A stretch of 64,000 bases of DNA from an uncultured candidate division Zixibacteria bacterium. GTDB taxonomy: Bacteria > Zixibacteria > MSB-5A5 > GN15 > PGXB01. The notes below the pieces were generated by a model. That model did no database searches and was not told the DNA's origin. It saw nothing but the letters and a program-made list of their open reading frames with translations. The DNA is taken from NCBI GenBank assembly GCA_937925655.1, contig CALAMC010000049.1:1-64000 (forward strand), written 5' to 3'. Positions 36,098 through 42,286 of the stretch are shown piece after piece (within the stretch, counting starts at the first letter, position 1; every line of letters starts with the position of its first letter). Made by a program: the position numbers and the translations under genes.

Positions 36098-37885
36098 TCA
36101 GTTGGAATCGATAATCACCGTGTCTCGCACGGCAGAGGTGCCACCGATGGACTCGACAAACGCCCAGGCGTTCGTATTGCCCATCGCATTGTGACTGATG
36201 CGAATCGCACCCGGTACGACAAACCCCGTGCCGGCGTTAGGTTGCAGATTGTGAAGACCGGTGATATCCGAAAGGCTGGGATTGTAATCGATCAGGAGGC
36301 TACCGCCATGTGACCCCGAACCGATGTGCAACAACCCCGACAGACCATCCAGATTTGCCAGGAGCTGGTTGTAGCCGATGGTCAGGTTGCCGCCGATATC
36401 GTTCAAATGGCAAAGGCTGTCGAGATTGGTCAGGGCGTCACAGTCGGTGATGTCCAGCCCCGAATGCAGGGTTTGCAGATGACGGAGTTCCGCGATATCC
36501 AACAGGGCATCGTTGTCAAAAAGAATAACAGCGCCACAGGTGGTGAACTCCGGCAGACCGTCCAGTGACGAGAGTGCCCGGCAACGCCATATCTGCAACT
36601 GACCGGTCACCATACCCACCGATTCCAGACCGTGCAAGGAATTCAGTCTCGGTAGCTCGGACAAGACCAATCCGGACTGATCGCCGACTTTGGCCAGGTG
36701 AATGAGTTGTTCGATGGACGTGATGTTGTCGCAGTAGGACACTTGCAGGCCGCCCACCTGGACGAGATTCAGACCCAGTAGAGAGGTGAGGGCGTCGCAG
36801 TTGTTGATTTCGACTTCGCCGACCACGACGGTGATGCCATCAAGGCCTTCCAGAGAGGTCAGGCTCTTGCAGGCGCTCACCTCGAGGCCGCGCAGGACAG
36901 AGGTCACATCCTCCAAACCGGTCAGGTTCTGAAGCGATGCACAGCAGGTGACATAGATGGCGTTGCCGATGGATGCGAGGCCGCCAAGACCCGATAGATC
37001 GATCAGCGAATCGGCGTAGTACAACCGGAGCGAATCACCGACCGCGGCCAGGTTGGGGCACGACAGGGTCTTCAGCCATCCACGAATGTACAGCTTTCCG
37101 CCGACCGAGGTCAGCGCCGGGAACACGGCGGTACGTTGCGGCGCATGATTCAGCCGCAGCCCGCCATTGATGGTTGTCAACGCCGAGAAGCCGTCTCCGA
37201 AATCACACGTGGTCAGCCCGGAGCCCGTGAAATGCAGGTCGCCGCCGATCCATTCGAGGGTGTCGAGCCCGGCAAGACTGGTAAGGGTGTCGCTGATGTG
37301 GACGGTCAGGTTGCCTGAAATGCCGGTATAGCTCGCGAACGCGGCCAAGTGGGCGGTGTTGTAGATGTCGTAATTCCCGTCGAAGACCGTCCCGCCCCGG
37401 CCCACCAGGCCGTAGCTGGAGAATCCCCCGATGGCCGCAGAGACGGTTGACGCCGCCGTGTCGATAGTGCTACCGGCCACGGGTTGCCAGACCGTGCCAA
37501 TCACCTTACACAGCCCGACCGTGACCTCGTGGATCCCGCTCGGGAGGTCGCTCTTGTCGTATGCGATAGTCAGCGTGATCGGTTCGTCGAACGTGAGACC
37601 GTTGGGGCCGAACGCATAGCAGGTGTGCGCGACATATCCGCCGTTTGCCGGGAATGATGTCGCGGCCGCCAGCGTTATCGTCGTGTCGGTGGCGAGCGCC
37701 GCGGCGGGCACCTCGAGAGTCACCGAGCCGTCGCGAGAGACAAACGTCCCGCCGGCAGGTCCGATTTGGAAGGTTTCATAGGTTACCGATGGTCCGGTAG
37801 TACCGGCCCCATCGTCGCCGCTACAGCCGACCATGAGAACGGTGGCCGCGAACAACAGGCAGACAAACCGCCACGCGTATTTCAT
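36098..37885 (-). CDS. Lipoprotein with ZU5-like and leucine-rich (receptor-L-like) repeats
   Basis: 595 aa. A lipobox (LMVGC, cysteine at 21) makes it a lipoprotein. Residues about 42-110 form a ZU5-like domain (IGPAGGTFVSRDGSVTLEVP). From about 165 on there are some sixteen repeats of the receptor-L type, with LTSLAGL, LTSLEGLDG, LTNLDSL and similar steps every 20-25 residues. Repeats of this kind bind proteins or sugars at the surface. AAGGA lies before the ATG at 37885. No terminator or partner gene was recognised, and its 3' end faces the REP cluster. Confidence 0.85.
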   Translation of the reverse strand: MKYAWRFVCLLFAATVLMVGCSGDDGAGTTGPSVTYETFQIGPAGGTFVSRDGSVTLEVPAAALATDTTITLAAATSFPANGGYVAHTCYAFGPNGLTFDEPITLTIAYDKSDLPSGIHEVTVGLCKVIGTVWQPVAGSTIDTAASTVSAAIGGFSSYGLVGRGGTVFDGNYDIYNTAHLAAFASYTGISGNLTVHISDTLTSLAGLDTLEWIGGDLHFTGSGLTTCDFGDGFSALTTINGGLRLNHAPQRTAVFPALTSVGGKLYIRGWLKTLSCPNLAAVGDSLRLYYADSLIDLSGLGGLASIGNAIYVTCCASLQNLTGLEDVTSVLRGLEVSACKSLTSLEGLDGITVVVGEVEINNCDALTSLLGLNLVQVGGLQVSYCDNITSIEQLIHLAKVGDQSGLVLSELPRLNSLHGLESVGMVTGQLQIWRCRALSSLDGLPEFTTCGAVILFDNDALLDIAELRHLQTLHSGLDITDCDALTNLDSLCHLNDIGGNLTIGYNQLLANLDGLSGLLHIGSGSHGGSLLIDYNPSLSDITGLHNLQPNAGTGFVVPGAIRISHNAMGNTNAWAFVESIGGTSAVRDTVIIDSN

Positions 37886-38142
37886 ATTCCGTCCTTTAAT
37901 AGAAGCGTTCTGACTCGATATGCCATGACACTGAATTCATCACTCATAACATAGATGTACAAGCCCGTGTTGTCAATTGGTAATTCTTGGATTGCTGTAC
38001 TGGCCGTAAAATAGGGCGGGTCGCACTCGGCTTGCCGTGGGAACGATTATTTTTCCCCGCGCTATCAGACATCTTGTTGTCGGGTTTCTCGTTCGCTACG
38101 CTCTCTTCGGAACTCGACCTACTTTTTGCTTCTTCTTCTCGC

Positions 38143-38213
38143 GCTGTCAGGAACCCTTTCCTGACAGCATACTTATTACCCGTCGAAAAGCGTCAGGAAG
38201 GGGTTCCTGACGC
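38143..38213. repeat. Inverted pair of GTCAGGAA-family REPs
   Basis: Left hairpin 38143-38168 has an 11-bp stem and loop CCCT. Right hairpin 38190-38213 has a 10-bp stem and loop GGGG. The loops are reverse complements bar one base, so the two face each other as in a BIME. The same core flanks RAYT2 at 52832-52855 and 53429-53454. Confidence 0.85.
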
Positions 38214-38486
38214 GGCTTTTGCAGACGGCAATTTCACTATCAACTTTGTAGCGCCCGCCCGTAAATTCCTAAAAATTTTAAGGCTTTTGGCATAGATAAT
38301 CACTTGCCATTGTATGGCTTGCGGACAATCGGGTTCGTTTTGTCATTTTTTATAATTATCCCCCGATGTGTTGTTCCCAATCTCAATTTACACAAGTCGG
38401 TATTCCGAGTCCCGACGCAGTCGGGGCGAGAAACCCGACATATTTGTCTATTCATCGTCATAATTATAGCCCTCTATATTCCCCCC

Positions 38487-38592
38487 GCCCGGAATCACCA
38501 TTGATTATATAGGCATTTTGTGTTTGCACGCGCGCCGGGAATTTATATATTTGTGTTGTCAATTTCGACAAAATCAGGAGTTCGCGGGATGA
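38487..38592. repeat. 106-base direct repeat, copy 1
   Basis: Its first 41 bases are identical to 39691-39731 and the rest is similar (shared blocks near TCAATTTCGACAA and GGGATGA). Copy 2 is at 39691-39798. The two enclose the tandem repeats, RAYT1 and the ORF6N fragment. Confidence 0.85.
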
Positions 38593-38640
38593 CAACGCGG
38601 TCGAATAAGTTGGGATTAATTAATAAACTCGGGCTCTGGG

Positions 38641-38812
38641 TGGCCCACCCTCCGAAGGTCCCGAATACTTAATGAGGGATTAGGGTGGAAGGAATTGCGA
38701 AATGCCGGGTGCACTTGCGGATGGGGTGGCCCACCCTCCGAAGGTCCCGAATACTTAATGAGGGATTAGGGTGGAAGGAATTGCGTAATGCCGGGTGCAC
38801 TATGCGGATGGG
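38641..38812. repeat. Two 86-base tandem repeats with hairpin arms
   Basis: Units 38641-38726 and 38727-38812 differ by only a few bases. Each holds a long-loop hairpin (38644-38688 and 38730-38774, arms CCCACCCT/AGGGTGG). A third, partial unit begins at 38814 and merges into the left inverted repeat of RAYT1. The 30-base loop is close to that of the hairpin at 35626-35670, whose arms are CCACCGC/GCGGTGG. Confidence 0.87.
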
Positions 38813-38838
38813 GTGGCCCACCCTTCAGGGTGGGATCT
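38810..38838. repeat. Left inverted repeat of the RAYT1 module
   Basis: 29 bases, exactly reverse complementary to 39391-39419. It contains the 18-base hairpin CCCACCCTTCAGGGTGGG (8-bp stem, TC loop). Confidence 0.93.
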
Positions 38839-38857
38839 TGGAGCATTCGAGCAAAAT

Positions 38858-39391
38858 ATGCCAAAACTAAGACATTATAACAATCTGGGAACCACTCGAT
38901 TTATCACATTCTCATGTTATCATCGCTATAAACTGCTGAATGATGACAAAATAAAGCAAATATTCATCGATCAACTGAATTCAATAAGAAAAGAATATGA
39001 GATAAAGATATACGGTTATGTCATCATGCCGGAGCACGTCCACCTGGTCTTGCATCCGCCGGATAACCTTGAATTGGGCAAAATCATCGGTTATTTAAAG
39101 GGATTGACAGCGAAAGCGGCTCTGGATTATCTTAGGAGTAGGAAATCCGATGTTCTTGAGAAGCTCCAAATTGTACGGGAGTCGGAACTACAGGTCGCAT
39201 TCTGGCAGAAGCGATGCTATGATCATAATTGTCGAACATCACAGACGACGCGTGAGAAGATCGAATATTGCCACAAGAACCCGGTTAAAGAGGGATTAGC
39301 GCAATCCCAGGAAGATTGGCGGTGGTCAAGTTATAATTGGTACATGGGTGCAGAGAATATACCCTTGATTATGGATGAGTTTGAATTATAA
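38858..39391 (+). CDS. REP-associated tyrosine transposase (RAYT1)
   Basis: 177 aa, Y1 transposase (IS200-like) of the RAYT kind. The HUH metal site is MPEHVHLVL and the nucleophilic tyrosine is in KIEYCHKNPVKEGLA. TRFITFSCYHRYKLL near the N-terminus and the final WRWSSYNWY box are usual for the group. RAYTs nick REP-hairpin DNA and are normally single-copy genes flanked by REPs. Here the gene sits exactly between inverted repeats: 19 bases after the left one, and its stop overlaps the first base of the right one. The start at 38858 is the first ATG; no strong binding site is visible. Works on DNA in the cytoplasm. Confidence 0.93.
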   Translation: MPKLRHYNNLGTTRFITFSCYHRYKLLNDDKIKQIFIDQLNSIRKEYEIKIYGYVIMPEHVHLVLHPPDNLELGKIIGYLKGLTAKAALDYLRSRKSDVLEKLQIVRESELQVAFWQKRCYDHNCRTSQTTREKIEYCHKNPVKEGLAQSQEDWRWSSYNWYMGAENIPLIMDEFEL

Positions 39392-39419
39392 GATCCCACC
39401 CTGAAGGGTGGGCCACCCC
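39391..39419. repeat. Right inverted repeat of the RAYT1 module
   Basis: Perfect 29-base reverse complement of 38810-38838. It begins in the RAYT1 stop codon and ends at a broken ORF6N gene. Confidence 0.93.
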
Positions 39420-39436
39420 GGCGTGGTCAGCGGGTT

Positions 39437-39613
39437 ATGCTTGATTTTGATCTTGCTGGCCTTTATGGGGTCAAAACCAAAGCCCTTGTGCAGGCGACAA
39501 AAAGAAACGTGGATAGATTTCCTTCGGATTTTATGTATCAGCTGACGGCGGAAGAGTGGAAAACTTTGAGGTCACAATTTGTGACCTCAAAAAAGACGAT
39601 GCATGAATTATGA
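39437..39613 (+). pseudogene. ORF6N-domain gene fragment
   Basis: 58 codons starting MLDFDLAGLYGV, in frame with upstream RGQRV that begins at 39420. The ORF6N domain of phage-type regulators normally has about fifteen more residues before RGQ(K/R)VMLD and continues far beyond LRSQ. Here the 5' part is replaced by the right inverted repeat of RAYT1, and the reading frame stops after TSKKTMHEL. So both ends are lost. Whether a transposition event cut it or it was already decaying cannot be told from one genome. Confidence 0.78.
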
Positions 39614-39661
39614 TTATAAAGGAAAAATATCATTACGAATGATAATGCGGCGTTAAGGAAA

Positions 39662-39680
39662 CCCGACATAGAATGTCGGG
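39662..39680. repeat. CCCGACAT hairpin
   Basis: CCCGACATAGAATGTCGGG forms an 8-bp stem with a three-base loop, just before copy 2 of the 106-base repeat. Related short CCCGAC/GTCGGG arms occur at 38411-38425. Confidence 0.75.
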
Positions 39681-39690
39681 CCACGCCGGC

Positions 39691-39798
39691 GCCCGGAATC
39701 ACCATTGATTATATAGGCATTTTGTGTTTGCCAATCCCCCCGAAATTGATATATATTACGATAGTCAATTTCGACAAGATCGGGAGTTCGTGGGATGA
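39691..39798. repeat. 106-base direct repeat, copy 2
   Basis: Matches 38487-38592 (41 identical bases at the start). It lies just upstream of the AT-rich gene at 39880. Confidence 0.85.
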
Positions 39799-39879
39799 TT
39801 TAATGACCTGCGGGTATTGAGAATTATACAATACAGAATATTCCCGCCGATTGGGCGGGTTACATGTTTGGAGGTAGTT

Positions 39880-40464
39880 GTGGAGAATATAGCTAATATC
39901 ATTGCGATATTAATATCGCCAGCTATTGCTGTATTAATAAGCATCTGGATTCAGCGGGAAGTTGATAAAAAGAGAAGAAAGGAGGATTTGTTTAAATCCT
40001 TAATGGAATGGCGAAAAAGTACATATCCTTCTCCCGCAAAAGTTCATGCTTTGAATATGATTGATACCGTATTCGCCGACAACAAAGATATAAGAAAATT
40101 ATGGCATGAATATTATGAATTATTGGGGGAATGGGGTCAAAAGAGGGACGGAAAAGACCAACAAATATTCGACGATAGAATTAAACACAAGTACTTCGAG
40201 CTAATTAAAGAAATAGCAATAGATTTACACTACAAAAATTTTTCGGAATTATCCCTCGATAAATTCTATTTGCCGCAGGGCTGGGAAGATGAGTTATTAT
40301 ATAATATTGCGTTGCGGAGAGAATTATTAAGAGTTTTAATCAATACATCTGATTTGGTTTTAACCAAACGAGATATCACTAACCTATCAGATTATGATAA
40401 AAAGTTGCGTGAAATATTATTGAAAACTGACAATGTTGATGATCAATCACCGATTAAGGAGTAA
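39880..40464 (+). CDS. AT-rich hypothetical membrane-anchored protein (DUF6680-like)
   Basis: About 194 aa. One hydrophobic helix (about 3-23, ANIIAILISPAIAVLISIWIQ) is followed by a charged, mainly helical body with AxNMIDTVFADN near residue 58. It resembles DUF6680 by eye, a family often found with mobile elements. GTG at 39880 is chosen because GGAGG lies five bases before it. The gene is far richer in A and T than its neighbours, which with the flanking repeats suggests transfer from outside. Function unknown. Confidence 0.55.
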   Translation: MENIANIIAILISPAIAVLISIWIQREVDKKRRKEDLFKSLMEWRKSTYPSPAKVHALNMIDTVFADNKDIRKLWHEYYELLGEWGQKRDGKDQQIFDDRIKHKYFELIKEIAIDLHYKNFSELSLDKFYLPQGWEDELLYNIALRRELLRVLINTSDLVLTKRDITNLSDYDKKLREILLKTDNVDDQSPIKE

Positions 40465-40555
40465 ACTGCTGTAGTGTAGCCCACGATTCTAGCCTCATAG
40501 ATTTGGAATCCGCCATTGGGGGACCACTCCGGCCGCTGATAAGAGGGAGGTTAAT

Positions 40556-40921
40556 GTGTTTGAAATGTGCATATTTCTTATACTATTGGCATTCTTGAGT
40601 GCATCGGCTCTTGTTTGGTCCACACACGCATATCCGTACCCCAGTAAAAAAGACTCAGATAATAATAATGTTGATGAAAGAACATTCGAGAACGGCGGCG
40701 GCTATATATCTGTCATTAAATGCTATCAAATGTACAAACGCGGGACGGGAGAGTTATTGCAAGCTGAGGTAAAACCTCTGTATGGTTTGATGCGAGCCGG
40801 TGTCGCCCACGGCTTGCCGTGGGAACGATCCGGTTACCCACCAATCCGCCAACACACCCTTTTAGGGTGTGAAGATAATTTTGGGCAACCTGCCCGGCTT
40901 TCCCCCCCCGCAACCCGATAG
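40556..40921 (+). CDS. Short membrane protein ending in a REP sequence
   Basis: 121 aa, GTG start with AGGGAGG five bases upstream. An N-terminal helix (about 4-22) is followed by a polar part up to about residue 78. From there the frame runs through a REP hairpin (40806-40823) and part of the 118-base repeat, so the tail is probably not original and the gene is likely truncated. No family recognised. Confidence 0.35.
   Translation: MFEMCIFLILLAFLSASALVWSTHAYPYPSKKDSDNNNVDERTFENGGGYISVIKCYQMYKRGTGELLQAEVKPLYGLMRAGVAHGLPWERSGYPPIRQHTLLGCEDNFGQPARLSPPATR
40806..40823. repeat. CCCACGGC-type REP hairpin
   Basis: CCCACGGC-tt-GCCGTGGG, an 8-bp stem. It differs from the copy at 35686-35703 by a paired change (A-T for G-C), which keeps the stem. 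Confidence 0.85.
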
Positions 40922-41094
40922 TAATTTTGCTCGTCCTCCTTTATTATGAGGCCTATAATTACATTCAAAACAGGTAACACACCCTTTTAGCGTGTGAAAG
41001 ATAGTTTAGGGCAACCCGCCCGGCATTTCCCCCACCAACCCGATGGTAATTCCGCCCATCCCCATTTATTATGAGGCCTATAATTACATTTAAA
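40851..41094. repeat. Two 118-base direct repeats
   Basis: Copies 40851-40968 and 40977-41094 (period 126) share AACACACCCTTTTAG at the start and TTATTATGAGGCCTATAATT near the end. Each starts with an ACACCC...GGGTGT hairpin. No coding reading fits both copies. Confidence 0.82.
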
Positions 41095-41120
41095 GTTTTT
41101 TGAGGGAAAGGAGGCAAAAA

Positions 41121-41408
41121 ATGAAAAAAATTCAAGTTCGAACCCATTTTGCCGCAAGCCGCCTCAAGATATACCCTTGCGGGCGATTGTGGACCGGTGA
41201 AATCCATGACACCTTTCCCGTCCGACCCTTCGCTTGGGAAGATAAAAACTCTGCCGCGGACAAAAAAATCCCAAATCCGAACCCATTTTGCCATAACCGC
41301 CATGAATATATACCCTTGCGGGCGATTGTGGACTTGAATCGTCCATGTCAAATTAATTGCCGCCGCTTGCGAAACCGAATGAATATCCGCGCGTTTAATC
41401 CGGTATAG
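41121..41408 (+). repeat. Diverged 139-base-period repeat with a ribosome-binding-site-like start
   Basis: Blocks 41139-41197 and 41278-41336 repeat CGAACCCATTTTGCC and CCTTGCGGGCGATTGTGGA. The stretch can be read as a 95-codon frame from ATG 41121 with a perfect AGGAGG at 41109-41114. But the repeats fall in different frames (period 139 is not a multiple of three), so a protein is doubtful. Confidence 0.6.
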
Positions 41409-41545
41409 GGGATAAACGTATCCGGGCGGGTCTGATGACCCGCCCGGCACAACGCCCGAGGGCATTACCGCCGATTTCGCTTGACGAACCGGGGATTTTG
41501 GATATATTAAATGTTTCAATAATTTGGAGATAAGGTTAGAAAGTA

Positions 41546-41698
41546 ATGAAACGGACATATCAACCATCGAATCGCAAACGGGTCAATGATCACGGCTTCC
41601 GGAAACGCCGCTCAACCCGTAACGGTCTCAAAGTCCTGGCCAATCGCCGCGCCAAGGGCCGCAAGAGAGTGACCGTGACGGTCAAAAAGAAAAAGTAG
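41546..41698 (+). CDS. rpmH: 50S ribosomal protein L34
   Basis: 50 aa, starting [20 protein letters not shown] and ending in a lysine run, nearly the standard L34 sequence. It is a small basic protein of the large ribosomal subunit. It is the first gene of the origin-proximal block and is followed one base later by rnpA. A weak GGAGAT/AAGG lies upstream of the ATG. No dnaA is in front of it, where many bacteria have it; the repeat island takes that place. Confidence 0.98.
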   Translation: MKRTYQPSNRKRVNDHGFRKRRSTRNGLKVLANRRAKGRKRVTVTVKKKK

Positions 41699-41699
41699 T

Positions 41700-42047
41700 T
41701 TGCCCCGCCATAGCCTTAAAAGCAGAAAAATGATCGCGCAGATACTCAAATCCGCAAAAAAGTATCAGGCGGATAATCTTGCTTTGTACTGTCAACGCCG
41801 GGAACAGGGGTCGGATTCCACCTATGCCGCTGTCTTTATGGTAGCACGCTCGGTTGGGACAGCCGTGACCCGTAACCGTATCCGCCGCTGGTTGCGCGAG
41901 GACCTGCGCCTTCTCCAGAAGGCCGACCCCAGAGGCGGGGATTTTGTCATAAGATTTTTCGGCTCCGGGCACGACGTCGATCATGCCGGACTGGGCCGAA
42001 CTCTGGAGCAACTGTATTCGCAAATCGGACAGGATGTCATACAATAA
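41700..42047 (+). CDS. rnpA: Ribonuclease P protein component
   Basis: 115 aa. The RNR motif VGTAVTRNRIRRWLRE (about 52-67) and the LKSRKMIAQILKSAKKYQ opening mark it as RnpA, the protein that helps RNase P RNA process tRNA 5' ends. TTG start at 41700, one base after the rpmH stop; ATG 41730 would cut off the conserved first helix. It overlaps yidD by 14 bases. Position between rpmH and yidD is the usual one. The rnpB RNA gene is not in the window. Confidence 0.93.
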   Translation: MPRHSLKSRKMIAQILKSAKKYQADNLALYCQRREQGSDSTYAAVFMVARSVGTAVTRNRIRRWLREDLRLLQKADPRGGDFVIRFFGSGHDVDHAGLGRTLEQLYSQIGQDVIQ

Positions 42048-42285
42048 TATTTCCATATTCAGCTACCCTTTTATTTTATTGATAAAAATTTACCGGTACA
42101 CACTGTCGCCGTATATCGGCAACCAGTGCCGCTTCTACCCTACCTGCTCGCATTACTCCGAAGAAGCCTTTATAAAACACGGGGCACGCCGGGGTATTAT
42201 CTTGACCATCAAACGGATTTTGAGATGTCATCCCTGGGATGAAGGCGGCTATGACCCGGTACCGGAAAAAGGATGGGAGGGCTAA
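42034..42285 (+). CDS. yidD: Membrane protein insertion efficiency factor YidD
   Basis: 83 aa. The family signature NQCRFYPTCSHYSEEAFIKHGARRG is present (key residues C33, C38 and Y41 region), followed by RILRCHPWDEGGYDPVP. A hydrophobic first helix (about 8-24) sits at the membrane. YidD aids YidC in inserting proteins into the inner membrane. The ATG at 42034 overlaps the end of rnpA by 14 bases, so the genes are coupled. Confidence 0.96.
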   Translation: MSYNNISIFSYPFILLIKIYRYTLSPYIGNQCRFYPTCSHYSEEAFIKHGARRGIILTIKRILRCHPWDEGGYDPVPEKGWEG

Positions 42286-42286
42286 A

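Larger units (their letters stand above)
37886..38857. repeat. 972-base gene-free repeat array
   Basis: No supported gene. Hairpins: 38024-38041 (CTCGGCTTGCCGTGGG type), an inverted pair at 38143-38168 and 38190-38213 (GTCAGGAA family), 38411-38425 (CCCGACgcaGTCGGG), the first copy of a 106-base direct repeat (38487-38592), two tandem 86-base units (38641-38726 and 38727-38812) and the left inverted repeat of the RAYT module (38810-38838). Confidence 0.85.

Noticed and set aside
38641..38812. CRISPR-like array
   Set aside because: The 86-base units are tandem without distinct spacers, contain hairpins and have no cas gene nearby.
38685..38870. A 61-codon frame through the tandem repeats
   Set aside because: It follows the repeat period and has no binding site.
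41121..41408. A 95-codon frame with a perfect ribosome binding site
   Set aside because: It covers a repeat whose two copies are read in different frames, and the product resembles no protein. It is listed as a repeat only.
40965..41567. 200-codon minus-strand frame before rpmH
   Set aside because: It reads through two families of direct repeats and has no recognisable domain.
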